Source: Nocardia cyriacigeorgica NBRC 100375 (GTDB lineage Bacteria > Actinomycetota > Actinomycetes > Mycobacteriales > Mycobacteriaceae). Taken from it: DNA of 34,491 nucleotides. Every line of letters starts with the position of its first letter. The first letter of the stretch is position 1. The notes below the pieces were generated by a model that worked only from the letters and a program-made list of their open reading frames with translations, did no database searches and was not told the origin of the DNA. The stretch covers positions 1 through 34,491 of the forward strand of contig NZ_BAFY01000193.1 in the NCBI RefSeq assembly GCF_000308555.1. Direction: 5' to 3'. Positions 7,287-15,935 of the stretch are shown piece after piece. The translations under genes and the position numbers were made by a program.

Positions 7287-7925
7287 ATGTCCGACGGCGG
7301 CGCGAAGCGGTGGGCAACCAGGTCCGATGACGACACCAGAACCACGCTGGCCGATGCCCTGCGGTCGTTCCCTCGCCGAGCTGTCGAGCCGAACGGCTAC
7401 AAGCCCGCCGCAGTCGCGATCGCCGTCGTGACCTCCCCGGAAGGACCGGCGATCTGGCTGACCGAGCGCGCGGCGACCCTGCGCGCCCATGCCGGGCAAC
7501 TGGCCCTGCCCGGCGGCAGGCTCGACCCCGGCGAGGACACGATCGCCGCGGCCCTGCGGGAACTGCACGAGGAGCTGGGCGTCGAACTGAACCGGTCGGC
7601 GGCGCTCGGCCTGCTCGACGACTATCCGACCAGATCCGGCTACATCATGACGCCGGTGGTCGCGTGGGTCGGCGAGGATCCGGGCCTGGCCCCCAATCCC
7701 ACCGAAGTGGCGGTCGTGCATCGGATCCCGTTCGCCGAACTCGATGTCGAACCGACGTTCGGCCGGATCGCCGGATCGGACCGGCCGCTCATCCGGCTGC
7801 CGCTGCTCGGCGGGTTCCTACACGCACCGACCGCGGCGATCCTGCACCAATTCCGCGAGGTGGCGCTGCACGGCAGGCACACCAGGGTCGATCAGATGGA
7901 ACAACCCCGCTTCGCCTGGGAATGA
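7287..7925 (+). CDS. NUDIX hydrolase, CoA pyrophosphatase type
   Basis: A 212-residue NUDIX enzyme. The NUDIX box is complete: Gly77, Glu83, Arg91-Glu92, Glu95-Glu96 and Gly98 at the canonical intervals. It is preceded by LTERAATLRAHAGQLALPGG (residues 58-77), the extra motif of the subfamily that splits coenzyme A into 3',5'-ADP and phosphopantetheine (NUDT7/8, YeaB type). I therefore predict CoA or acyl-CoA diphosphatase activity, Mg2+ dependent, in the cytoplasm. The ATG at 7287 has GGTGAGG seven bases upstream. It is convergent with the mycolyltransferase-like gene, with a gap of only 12 bases. Confidence 0.88.
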   Translation: MSDGGAKRWATRSDDDTRTTLADALRSFPRRAVEPNGYKPAAVAIAVVTSPEGPAIWLTERAATLRAHAGQLALPGGRLDPGEDTIAAALRELHEELGVELNRSAALGLLDDYPTRSGYIMTPVVAWVGEDPGLAPNPTEVAVVHRIPFAELDVEPTFGRIAGSDRPLIRLPLLGGFLHAPTAAILHQFREVALHGRHTRVDQMEQPRFAWE

Positions 7926-7937
7926 GCCGCAGGCGCC

Positions 7938-8939
7938 TCAGACTCCGAGCGCCGGCGCGAACACCGACCACGACTGATGCATATCGTCCTGCCAGTACTC
8001 CCAGGCATGCGTGCCCTGGCGCAGGTTGATCGTCGCCGGGATGCGCTGCGCGGCGAGGCTGTCCACCAGCGGGCGGGTGCATCCGCTGACGAAGGCCTCC
8101 ATCGCGCCGCCGACGAGCATGCGATCGGCCAGCTTGATCGGGTTGCCGTTGATATCGGGCGAGGCGAGAGTTTCGTGCGCGCCCGGGCCGCCGTTACCGG
8201 AGGAGACGTAGACCGCGAGCCCACGCAGGCGGTCCAGATGCAGCATCGGATCGTGCTCGGCCCAGGCCGGATGTCCGGGCGGACCCCACATATTGGCGGC
8301 GTTCGCACCGAACACGCCGAGCTGGGTGAACACCGTGGCGACGGCCATCGGATCGCTGGTGCGGGTGCAGCCGCTGAACGCGCCGACGGCCTGATAGAGG
8401 CCGGGTGAGCGGATCGCCAGATTCAGCGCCGAGGTCGCCGACATCGACAGCCCCGCAACGGCATTGCGTCCCGAGGTCTGGAACCTATCGGCCAGCAGCG
8501 GCGGCAGCTCCCGGCTCAGGAACGTCTCCCACTGATTGCGGCCGAGCACCGGATCGTCGGCCAGCCAGTCGGTGTAATAGCTGGCCCGCCCACTCATCGG
8601 CACCACCACGTTGACGTGCTTGTCCGAGAAGAACTGCGCCACATCGGTGCGCCGCGTCCACGGTCCACCGTCCTCCCCGCCGTCCACCGCGTTCAGCAGG
8701 TACAACGTCGGCGCACCCGCACCTGGATGCGACATCCACAGCGTGATCGGCCGATTCATGGCGGCCGAATGGACCACCACCTCGAGCTGGCGCCCACCCA
8801 GCGGCCGCACCGACAGGATCGCGGAGCCGCCCGGAGCAGCGGTGGCGGGACCGGGAACGATCACCGCCACCACGGCGGTGGGGAAGAGGAACGCGCCGAG
8901 CGCGAACAAGGACACCAGGCATCGCGGGAGCCGGTACAT
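7938..8939 (-). CDS. Secreted esterase of the antigen 85/mycolyltransferase family
   Basis: A 333-residue alpha/beta hydrolase with an N-terminal signal sequence: charged MYRLPRC, a hydrophobic core to about residue 30, and a probable cleavage site after ATA near residue 34. The mature part shows the family pattern LYLLNAVDGGEDGGPW, the oxyanion region VVPMSGRASYYTDW, the nucleophile Ser165 in GLSMSA, and a C-terminal catalytic His311 in GTHAWEYW. Antigen 85-type enzymes transfer mycolic acids to trehalose and arabinogalactan in the cell envelope; mycolate-bearing genera carry many paralogues, so this one may be a mycolyltransferase or a related esterase. It is downstream of the sirB gene on the same strand but 128 bases away, with no evident functional link. 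Confidence 0.87.
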   Translation of the reverse strand: MYRLPRCLVSLFALGAFLFPTAVVAVIVPGPATAAPGGSAILSVRPLGGRQLEVVVHSAAMNRPITLWMSHPGAGAPTLYLLNAVDGGEDGGPWTRRTDVAQFFSDKHVNVVVPMSGRASYYTDWLADDPVLGRNQWETFLSRELPPLLADRFQTSGRNAVAGLSMSATSALNLAIRSPGLYQAVGAFSGCTRTSDPMAVATVFTQLGVFGANAANMWGPPGHPAWAEHDPMLHLDRLRGLAVYVSSGNGGPGAHETLASPDINGNPIKLADRMLVGGAMEAFVSGCTRPLVDSLAAQRIPATINLRQGTHAWEYWQDDMHQSWSVFAPALGV

Positions 8940-9067
8940 GATTGGAGTTCTACCACGGCCCTACGGCGCGCCCGGTGCACCGACCGGCGTGTTCGCCGAG
9001 CGTGTCCGCACGATGCCGCTGTCCGCGATGTGGGTAGCCGATGGCTGCGCCGAGGGCGAGCTCTGTG

Positions 9068-9823
9068 TCACCGCACCCGGGTCTGCGTCAACTCCCCTGC
9101 TGCGGCGCGGTAGCGCTCGGCGATCAACCGCACCACCGCCGGGTGGACGCCGATCGGGTCGGCGACGCCGTCGGCGCCCGCGTCGTGCAGGCGCTGCTGG
9201 AACAGGCCGTGGGCCAGCAGGTACGAGGCGATGAACACGCGCTGTGCACCACTGTCGCGTAATTCCGCGACGACCTCCGGCACCCGAGGTGCACCGGTGG
9301 CGACGTAGGCGATGCGCACCGGCGCGCCGAGGTTTTCGGCGAGCATGCCCGCCGCGCGCCGCACATCCTGGCGGGCACGGACATCCGACGAACCGGCGGC
9401 GGCGAAGACCACCGCGTCGCCGGGACGCCATCCGGCCGCACGCAACCGCAGGTGCATGATCCGCGCCAGGGCCGGGTCGGGTCCCATGGCCGGCGTCACC
9501 GCGACGCACGGGTGGGCACTGTCGGCGATCTCGCGCGGGACGTCCTGGTAGACGTGATAACCCGAAGCCAGGAACGCCGGAACCACCACGGCCGGAACCG
9601 AATCCGCGCGGTCGGCCAGATCGCGCAGGACCTCCGACGGCGACGGGCCGAGGACGTCGACGAACGCCGTGCGCACGCGGGGCACGCCGCCGAATCCATC
9701 GACACCACCGAGGGCCGGGCGGTCGAGCTCACGCGTGACCGCCTCGGCCAGGCTCGCGATCATCTGCACGCCCTTGGTACTGCGGGTGCCGTGCGCGACC
9801 AGCACCAGGGCGGGCGCGCTCAC
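9068..9823 (-). CDS. sirB: Sirohydrochlorin chelatase of the CbiX/SirB family
   Basis: A 251-residue two-lobed chelatase. The first lobe starts with LVLVAHGTRS, whose His is the expected metal-binding residue, and continues to VVPAFLASGYHVYQDVP with a second conserved His; the second lobe (from about residue 110) repeats the fold in degenerate form (VFAAAGSSD, FIASYLLAHGLFQ). Such enzymes insert Fe(II) into sirohydrochlorin to make siroheme, or Co(II) for cobalamin. The position at the end of the narK-nirBD operon argues for siroheme, the cofactor of NirB. I chose GTG 9823 because it overlaps the preceding stop as GTGA and has AGGCGG seven bases upstream; GTG 9826 is the alternative. It resembles M. 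tuberculosis Rv0259c from memory. Confidence 0.88.
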   Translation of the reverse strand: MSAPALVLVAHGTRSTKGVQMIASLAEAVTRELDRPALGGVDGFGGVPRVRTAFVDVLGPSPSEVLRDLADRADSVPAVVVPAFLASGYHVYQDVPREIADSAHPCVAVTPAMGPDPALARIMHLRLRAAGWRPGDAVVFAAAGSSDVRARQDVRRAAGMLAENLGAPVRIAYVATGAPRVPEVVAELRDSGAQRVFIASYLLAHGLFQQRLHDAGADGVADPIGVHPAVVRLIAERYRAAAGELTQTRVR

Positions 9824-11040
9824 CACGTGACCGCCTGGGCAAAGCGCGGTGCCCGGGTCGGCGTTCCGACTCCGGGCACCACGGGGCGTGGGTTGTTGTC
9901 GATACATTCGGCCGGGTCGAGCGCCAATCGGTAGCCGCGTTTCACCACGGTCTGGATGGCTTTCGGGGTGCCGAGGCCGGCACGCAGCCGCGCGATCGCC
10001 GTCTCCACGGCATGAGTGTCGTCACCGCCGCCGGGCAGCGCCGCGAGCAGATCCTCCCGGGACACGACCCGGCCGGGCTGACGGGCCAGCGACCGCATCA
10101 GCGACATCGGTGCGGGAGCGAGCTGACGCACCACACCGTCGACGACCACGCATCCACCGCGCACACTGATGGTGTGCCCGGCCGCGTGAATCCGGTTGGC
10201 GCGCCGCGGCAGTTCCTCGGCGACGTGGCGGGCCAGCGCACCGAGCCGCGCCCGCGCGGGCATCGACGTCGGCACACCCAGCTCCTCGAGCGGAGCCGCG
10301 GTGATCGGTCCGACACAGGCGGCGAGTACCCGGCCGCGCAAGGCGTGCAGTAGGCCCTCGATCATCCCGGTTTCCTTGGCGCGCATCAACATCGACGCCA
10401 CGGCGGGCGCACTGGTGAAGGTGACGCAGTCCAGGCTCGACGTGACGACGGCCTCGATCAGCTGATCCATCGGGCCCTGATCATCGGGCGGGGTCCACCG
10501 GTACACCGGCACCGGCACCACGTCGGCGCCCGCGCAGCGCAGCACCTCGCAGAAGTCGGGTACCGGCTCCCATTCGGTGGTGGCGCCGTGCAACTGCACC
10601 GCGATCCGCACGCCTTCCACGCCTTCGGCCAGCAGGTGATCGAGCACCTCGGCCGAGGACTCCGAGGCAGGCGACCATTCCTCGCGCAGTTCCGCGGCGC
10701 GGATGGCGCCCTTGGCCTTCGGGCCGCGAGCCACCACCCTGGTGCCGGCCAAGGTGTCGCGCAGTTGTTCGGCCAGCCCCCAGCCTTCGGCGGCCTCCAT
10801 CCAGCCGCGGAATCCGATACCGGTGGTGGCGACGGTGATCTGCGGCGGATCGTCGACCAGGCGGCGGGTGACCCGTTCGAGTTCGGTGTCGTCGGCCAGC
10901 GGGATGATGCGGATGGCGGGAGCGGAGACGATGGTCGCGCCGCGCCGGGTGAGCAGGGTGGCGAACTCTTCGGAACGCCGTGCGGCCGTGATGCCGACCG
11001 TGAAGCCCGCGAGCGACGCGCCCGCGTCGGGAGTCGTCAT
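9820..11040 (-). CDS. Uroporphyrinogen-III synthase with C-terminal OmpR-type winged-helix domain
   Basis: A 406-residue fusion. Residues 1 to about 270 are a HemD (uroporphyrinogen-III synthase) domain: GFTVGITAARRSEEFATLL, a VATTGIGFRGW segment, and SLDCVTFTSAPAVASML. HemD closes hydroxymethylbilane to uroporphyrinogen III, precursor of siroheme, haem and cobalamin. Residues about 290-385 form a winged helix of the OmpR/PhoB trans_reg_C type (APAPMSLMRSLARQPGRVVS, HAVETAIARLRAGLG, VVKRGYRLAL), but there is no receiver domain. Start and stop overlap nirD (ATGA) and sirB (GTGA). It resembles M. tuberculosis Rv0260c (from memory). Whether the enzyme half is active or acts as a tetrapyrrole-sensing domain is open; a separate hemD is expected elsewhere in the genome. 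Confidence 0.88.
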   Translation of the reverse strand: MTTPDAGASLAGFTVGITAARRSEEFATLLTRRGATIVSAPAIRIIPLADDTELERVTRRLVDDPPQITVATTGIGFRGWMEAAEGWGLAEQLRDTLAGTRVVARGPKAKGAIRAAELREEWSPASESSAEVLDHLLAEGVEGVRIAVQLHGATTEWEPVPDFCEVLRCAGADVVPVPVYRWTPPDDQGPMDQLIEAVVTSSLDCVTFTSAPAVASMLMRAKETGMIEGLLHALRGRVLAACVGPITAAPLEELGVPTSMPARARLGALARHVAEELPRRANRIHAAGHTISVRGGCVVVDGVVRQLAPAPMSLMRSLARQPGRVVSREDLLAALPGGGDDTHAVETAIARLRAGLGTPKAIQTVVKRGYRLALDPAECIDNNPRPVVPGVGTPTRAPRFAQAVTW

Positions 11041-11438
11041 GCCGATCCGTCCGAGTCCGTACCGCCGACGACGGGTTCGTTCGATACCGAGACGATGCCG
11101 TCGTCGACACGCACCCGGTAGACCGGCAGCGACACCGACTCGTCGTCCAGGCAACGCCCGTCGATCAGTGAGAACGCCTGCTTGAGCAGCGGCGAAGCCA
11201 CGACGGGCACGCCACCCCGGTCGCCGATGATGCCGCGCGACATCACCGCGGCACGGCCGAACGGGTCGATATTGCCGACGGCGTAGACCGCGCCGTCGGA
11301 ATGCAGGAACAGCGCGGCTTGGCGGCCGCCCTTCAGCAACACCGCAACGCCGCGGCCTGGGATCAGGTAGTCGAGACGGCAGGCCTGGGTCCATCCGGTG
11401 GTGGCCGGGGCAATGCCGGTAGTTTCGATCACGGTCAT
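11037..11438 (-). CDS. nirD: Assimilatory nitrite reductase small subunit
   Basis: A 133-residue Rieske-fold protein that partners NirB in NAD(P)H-dependent nitrite reduction to ammonium. It has the NirD pattern CRLDYLIPGRGVAVLLKG, LFLHSDGAVYAVGNIDPFG and GDRGGVPVVASPLLKQAFSL. The two Cys/His pairs that hold a [2Fe-2S] cluster in true Rieske proteins are absent, as is normal for NirD. GGAGGAG lies seven bases before the ATG, an unusually strong ribosome site that may keep the small subunit in stoichiometry. The 144-base gap after nirB contains no gene. The stop overlaps the HemD-fusion start as ATGA, so these two are translationally coupled. Confidence 0.93.
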   Translation of the reverse strand: MTVIETTGIAPATTGWTQACRLDYLIPGRGVAVLLKGGRQAALFLHSDGAVYAVGNIDPFGRAAVMSRGIIGDRGGVPVVASPLLKQAFSLIDGRCLDDESVSLPVYRVRVDDGIVSVSNEPVVGGTDSDGSA

Positions 11439-11528
11439 CGGGGTTCTCCTCCAAACGCCTTACCCATTGGTACCGGCGCCCTGTTTCCTCGCGGTTAAGC
11501 CGTCATTTCCCGGGCGTAGCAGTTGCGG

Positions 11529-11620
11529 CGGGCATGTCGGGCACGCTGCCTCGTCGCGGCCTGCCCGCCACGCCCTCCGTGGTTACGCTCCGCTGCCGCC
11601 TCCGGGCATGTCGGGCACGC
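11529..11620. repeat. 18-bp direct repeat at the nirB 3' end
   Basis: CGGGCATGTCGGGCACGC occurs at 11529-11546 in the nirB-nirD gap and again at 11603-11620 inside the last codons of nirB, 74 bases apart. Flanking bases do not match, so this is a short duplication rather than a copied gene end. Confidence 0.7.
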
Positions 11621-14132
11621 CGAGCAGGACCGGCACCTTGCGCTCGCCGCTGTCGTCGAACGCGATCGTCGGGTCGGCTTCCGCCGGCGCGTTGACGAAG
11701 GACACGAAACGCGAGAGCTTGTCCTCGTCCTCGAGCACCGCGGCCCATTCGTCGCGGTAGCCCTCGACGTGCTTGGCCATGGCCGCTTCCAGGTCGGCGG
11801 CGATGCCGAGGCTGTCCTCGCAGACCACCTGCTTGACGTAGTCGATGCCGCCTTCCAGCGATTCCTGCCACGGCGCGGTGCGCTGCAACCGGTCGGCGGT
11901 GCGGATGTAGAACATCAGGTAGCGGTCGATGTACTTGATCAGCGTCTCGTCGTCGAGCTCGCCGGCCAGCAGCACCGCGTGCTTCGGGGTGAGGCCGCCG
12001 TTACCGCCGACGTAGAGGTTCCAGCCGTTCTCGGTGGCGATCACGCCGACGTCCTTGCCGCGCGCCTCCGCGCATTCGCGGGCGCAACCCGACACAGCGA
12101 GCTTGAGCTTGTGCGGCGAGCGCAGTCCGCGGTAGCGCTTCTCCAGCAGCACGGCCATGCCCACCGAATCCTGCTGGCCGTAGCGGCACCAGGTGGAGCC
12201 GACGCAGCTCTTGACCGTGCGCAGCGACTTGCCGTACGCGTGACCGGATTCCATGCCCGCGTCGACCAGCCGCTTCCAGATCAGCGGCAGCTGGTCCACC
12301 CGCGCGCCGAACAGGTCGATGCGCTGACCACCGGTGACCTTGACGTAGAGATCGAATTCCTTGGCCACCTCGCCGATCACGATCAGCTGTTCGGCGGTGA
12401 CCTCACCACCTGGCATCCGCGGGACCACCGAGTAGGTACCGTTCTTCTGCAGGTTGGCCAGGAAGTGATCGTTGGTGTCCTGGAGCGCGGCCTGTTCGCC
12501 GTCGAGGATGTGATCGCTCGACGTGGAGGCCAGGATGGAGGCCACCGTCGGCTTGCAGATGTCGCAGCCGGTGCCCTTGCCGTACTTGCCGATCAGCTCG
12601 GAGAACGTGCGGATGCCGGTGACCTGCACGATGTCGAACAGTTCGGCGCGCGACTGCTCGAAGTGCTCGCACAGCGCCTTGGACATCTCCACGCCGGACT
12701 GCTCGAGCAGCTTCTTGATCATCGGCACACAGCCACCGCAGGAGGTACCCGCGTTGGTGCAGCTCTTGACGCCGGGGATATCGCAGGCGCCGTCGGCGAT
12801 GGCGCCGCAGATCGCGCCCTTGCTGACGTTGTTGCAGGAACAGATCTGCGCGTCGTCGGGCAGGGCGTCGGCGCCGAGTTCGGCACCGGCCGGGGAGATC
12901 AGCGCGGCGGGCTCGGCCGGCAGCGGACGGCCGACCAGCGGGCGCAGCGCCGCGTACTGAGACGCGTCGCCGACCAGGATGCCGCCGAGCAGGGTCTGCG
13001 CGTCATCGGAGATGACCAGCTTGGCGTAGGTGCCCTTGGCGGCATCGTGCAGCACCACCGACAGTGCGCCGTCGGTGGTGCCGTGCGCGTCACCGAAGCT
13101 GGCGACGTCGACGCCGAGCAGCTTCAACTTGGTGGACATATCGGCGCCGGGGAACTCCCCCGCCCCGCCGAGCAGCCGGTCGGCCACGATCTCGGCGGTG
13201 GTGTAGCCGGGTGCCACCAGGCCGTAGCAGACGCCCTCGACCGCGGCGCATTCACCGACGGCGTAGATGTTCGGGTCCGAGGTCCGCAGGCCGAGGTCGG
13301 TGATGATGCCACCGCGCGGGCCCACGTCCAGGCCCGCCTCGCGGGCGATCTCGTCGCGCGGGCGGATACCGGCGGAGAACACGACCATCGCGGCGTCGAT
13401 GGTGCTGTCGTCGGACAGGGTGACTTTCAGCTTGGTCGCCGGGTCCGCCCCCTCGACCATCTCGATCGCGGAGGTGCCGACACCGGTGTGCACGTGCAGG
13501 CCCAGATCCGAGACCAGCTTCTCCAGGATGGCGGCGCCGCCGGTGTCGACCTGGGCAGGCATCAGCCGGTCGGCGAATTCGACGACGTGCGGGGTCATCC
13601 CGAGCAGACGCAGCGCGTTCGCCGCCTCCAGTCCGAGCAGACCGCCACCGACGACCACACCGTGCGCGCCGGGACCGGCCGCCGCGGCGGTGTCGCGGAT
13701 GCCGTCGAGGTCGTCGAGGGTGCGGTAGACGAAGCAGCCCTCGCTGTCGTGGCCGGGCACCGGCGGCACGAAGGCGTAGGAGCCGGTGGCCAGGACCAGC
13801 GCGTCGTAGCCGATGGTCTCGCCGGTGGAGGTGGTGATCTTGCGGGCGGCGCGGTCGATGGATTCGGCCCGCTGGCCGAGCCGCAGCTCCACCAGCTCGT
13901 CGCCGGCGTACTCGTTGCCGGGCAGGGCGAGCGCGCTCGCGTCCCAGTTACCCACGTAGGACGACAACCCGACGCGGTCGTAGGCGGCCAGTTTCTCCTC
14001 GCTGAGGATCACGACCTGCCACTGGCCTGCCTCGTCGCGGGAGCGCAGCGCCTCAACGAACCGGTGCCCGACCATGCCATGGCCGGCGACCACCACGGTC
14101 TTGCGCTGAGTGGATTCGACTGTCGAGTTCAT
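11583..14132 (-). CDS. nirB: Assimilatory nitrite reductase [NAD(P)H] large subunit
   Basis: An 849-residue multi-domain flavo-siroheme enzyme that reduces nitrite to ammonium in the cytoplasm. Residues about 10-320 are a FAD/NAD(P)H oxidoreductase domain (VVVAGHGMVGHRF; GVVVGGGLLGLEAA for NAD). Near residue 430 lies a BFD-like [2Fe-2S] domain, CSCNNVSKGAICGAI with CGGC about 30 residues on, and a related CDIC segment follows. The C-terminal nitrite/sulfite reductase part carries the siroheme-[4Fe-4S] ligands as SCVGSTWC near residue 641 and SGCARECAE near 680. GGAGG precedes the ATG. It is the second gene of the operon, 25 bases after narK. The C-terminus ends in a short PGGGSGA tail. All catalytic motifs are intact. 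Confidence 0.96.
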   Translation of the reverse strand: MNSTVESTQRKTVVVAGHGMVGHRFVEALRSRDEAGQWQVVILSEEKLAAYDRVGLSSYVGNWDASALALPGNEYAGDELVELRLGQRAESIDRAARKITTSTGETIGYDALVLATGSYAFVPPVPGHDSEGCFVYRTLDDLDGIRDTAAAAGPGAHGVVVGGGLLGLEAANALRLLGMTPHVVEFADRLMPAQVDTGGAAILEKLVSDLGLHVHTGVGTSAIEMVEGADPATKLKVTLSDDSTIDAAMVVFSAGIRPRDEIAREAGLDVGPRGGIITDLGLRTSDPNIYAVGECAAVEGVCYGLVAPGYTTAEIVADRLLGGAGEFPGADMSTKLKLLGVDVASFGDAHGTTDGALSVVLHDAAKGTYAKLVISDDAQTLLGGILVGDASQYAALRPLVGRPLPAEPAALISPAGAELGADALPDDAQICSCNNVSKGAICGAIADGACDIPGVKSCTNAGTSCGGCVPMIKKLLEQSGVEMSKALCEHFEQSRAELFDIVQVTGIRTFSELIGKYGKGTGCDICKPTVASILASTSSDHILDGEQAALQDTNDHFLANLQKNGTYSVVPRMPGGEVTAEQLIVIGEVAKEFDLYVKVTGGQRIDLFGARVDQLPLIWKRLVDAGMESGHAYGKSLRTVKSCVGSTWCRYGQQDSVGMAVLLEKRYRGLRSPHKLKLAVSGCARECAEARGKDVGVIATENGWNLYVGGNGGLTPKHAVLLAGELDDETLIKYIDRYLMFYIRTADRLQRTAPWQESLEGGIDYVKQVVCEDSLGIAADLEAAMAKHVEGYRDEWAAVLEDEDKLSRFVSFVNAPAEADPTIAFDDSGERKVPVLLGVPDMPGGGSGA

Positions 14133-14157
14133 GACTGTCCTCCGTGGATGATCGGTG

Positions 14158-15639
14158 TCAGGCGCGAGCCGACGAGTTGGTGGACCGGGCGGTGGAGTTG
14201 GCGGCCTCGGCTTCCAGAACCAGGGCCTCGGCCTCGACCACGACGTCGGTGTCGGTGCCGGATTCGCGGACCCGCATGCTCGGCCTGCGCAGGAACACCG
14301 CCCAGGTGACGAAGGCGCAGGCGACGTAGAAGCCCATGAACACCCAGAAGGCGGTGGTCGCGGACTGCGTGGACGCGTAGGACGAGCGCAGCACCAGGTT
14401 GATGCCGACACCGCCGAGCGCACCGATGGCGCCGACGAACCCGATCAACGCACCCGAGGTGTTCTGCGACCAGGCGGCCTGCTCGGCCGGGCTCGCGTCC
14501 AGGCTCTTGGACTTGGCGTCGAACACCGACGGAATGATCTTGGTGACCGCGCCGTTGCCGAACCCGGAGAGAATGAACAGGGCGATGAAGCCGATGACCA
14601 TGGCGGTCATCACGCTGCCGTCGGCGACACCGCCGTTGTTGTCGGCCATCATGCTCGCCAGCCCGACGACGAGGGCGGCGGCCATCATCGCGCCGAAGAC
14701 GACGATGGTGACCTTGCTGCCGCCGATTCGGTCGGCCAGTTTGCCGCCGTACGGGCGGGCCAGCGAACCGAGCAGCGGGCCGATGAAGGCGATCGACGCG
14801 GCATGCACGGCGGCCTGCGCGACGGTGTCCCCGCCCGCCTTGAAGCTGATCTGCAAGATCTGGGCGAAGGCGAAGCTGTAACCGATGAACGAACCGAAGG
14901 TGCCGATGTAGAGGAAGGCGATCGCCCAGGACTGCGGCACCTTCAATGCCGTCACCATGTAGGACAGGTCGGCCTTCTGGTTCTTCAGGTTGTCCATGAA
15001 GAGCGCGGCACCGAGACCGGACAGTGCGACGAGCACCAGGTAGATCGCGCAGATCAGGGAGCCGTAGCCATCGCCGAGGGTGGCCAGGACCAGCAAACCG
15101 AGCAGCTGGATGACGGGGACGCCGATATTGCCGCCCGCTGCGTTCAGGCCAAGCGCCCAGCCCTTGAGCCGCTGCGGGTAGAAGGCGTTGATATTGGTCA
15201 TCGAGGAGGCGAAGTTGCCGCCACCGAAACCGGCGAACGCGGCCACGATCAAGAACGTGGTGTACGAGGTGCCAGGCTGATTGATGAAGTACAACGTCAG
15301 CAGGGTCGGGATGAGCAGCATGAACGCGCTGAAGACGGTCCAGTTGCGTCCGCCGAAGCGGGCGGTGGCCACGGTGTAGGGGATCCGGAGCAATCCGCCG
15401 ACCAGGGTCGGCACCGCCGCGAGGAAGAACTTGCCCGCCGGGTCGATACCGAACTCGTCGGCGGGCATGAACAGCACCATCACCGACCAGATCGACCAGA
15501 CCGAGAAGCCGATGTGCTCGGCGATCACCGACCAGATCAGATTGCGCTTGGCGATGTCCTTGCCGCCTGCTTCCCAGGCCGCGACATCCTCGGCATCCCA
15601 ATGCTCGAGGTTGCGGTTACGCGTCAGCGTGCTCAACAA
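14158..15639 (-). CDS. narK: Nitrate/nitrite transporter, NarK family (nir operon)
   Basis: A 493-residue MFS protein of the nitrate-nitrite porter family with twelve predicted helices. Family segments: KRNLIWSVIAEHIGFSVWSIW at the first helix, the glycine-rich nitrate signature AAFAGFGGGNFASSM near residue 175, NAAGGNIGVPVIQLLG, and a second signature FILSGFGNGAVTKIIP near 370. It supplies nitrate or nitrite to NirBD encoded immediately downstream. The start is a TTG: GGGAGG lies five bases before TTG 15639 (TTG 15636 is equally possible), whereas the upstream ATG at 15714 lacks a ribosome site and adds sequence foreign to NarK. A GlnR-type box sits about 120-140 bases upstream, so expression probably rises on nitrogen limitation. 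The C-terminus is extended and rich in Glu and Ala. Confidence 0.92.
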   Translation of the reverse strand: MLSTLTRNRNLEHWDAEDVAAWEAGGKDIAKRNLIWSVIAEHIGFSVWSIWSVMVLFMPADEFGIDPAGKFFLAAVPTLVGGLLRIPYTVATARFGGRNWTVFSAFMLLIPTLLTLYFINQPGTSYTTFLIVAAFAGFGGGNFASSMTNINAFYPQRLKGWALGLNAAGGNIGVPVIQLLGLLVLATLGDGYGSLICAIYLVLVALSGLGAALFMDNLKNQKADLSYMVTALKVPQSWAIAFLYIGTFGSFIGYSFAFAQILQISFKAGGDTVAQAAVHAASIAFIGPLLGSLARPYGGKLADRIGGSKVTIVVFGAMMAAALVVGLASMMADNNGGVADGSVMTAMVIGFIALFILSGFGNGAVTKIIPSVFDAKSKSLDASPAEQAAWSQNTSGALIGFVGAIGALGGVGINLVLRSSYASTQSATTAFWVFMGFYVACAFVTWAVFLRRPSMRVRESGTDTDVVVEAEALVLEAEAANSTARSTNSSARA

Positions 15640-15755
15640 CAGGGCCTCCCAAAATCGGTTGGCCCCACGGTAGGAAACGGGTATTGCCGGAATGCTGCGG
15701 AAAATGACCGTCAAATCAACGGTTGCTCACCCTGCACGGGATATGTGGGTGAGAT

Positions 15756-15782
15756 GTTTCGGGCATGTGACGCAACGGTTTC
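15756..15782 (-). promoter_or_regulatory. GlnR-type box upstream of narK-nirBD
   Basis: Read on the minus strand, the site is GAAAC (15782-15778), six bases, GTCAC (15771-15767), six bases, GAAAC (15760-15756). This matches the alternating GTNAC-n6-GAAAC pattern of the actinobacterial nitrogen regulator GlnR, with three consecutive half sites in register. Its position 117-143 bases before the narK start suits an activator. No glnR gene is in the window. Confidence 0.62.
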
Positions 15783-15890
15783 CGCAGGTGTCCGAATGCC
15801 TGCTCGCGCACTCCGGCGCGGTGAGGTCGCCTGTCAGCATGACCTGCGTCACGCTCGGCCGCAAGTCCTGCGAATTCGATGCGATGACAT

Positions 15891-15926
15891 CCGGCGCCGC
15901 TGCCGATGCACTCGCAGCGGCGCCGG
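15891..15926 (-). terminator. Strong hairpin after the CynX/NimT-type transporter gene
   Basis: CCGGCGCCGCTGC (15891-15903) and GCAGCGGCGCCGG (15914-15926) form a perfect 13-bp GC-rich stem with a 10-base loop, nine bases after the transporter stop on the minus strand. There is no T tract, as is common for actinobacterial terminators. It would insulate the narK operon from upstream transcription. Confidence 0.6.
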
Positions 15927-15935
15927 GAGCGTTGA

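Noticed and set aside
11523..14309. Long plus-strand open frame of over 900 codons
   Set aside because: It is antisense to nirB, whose motifs are all intact; composition is typical of a shadow frame.
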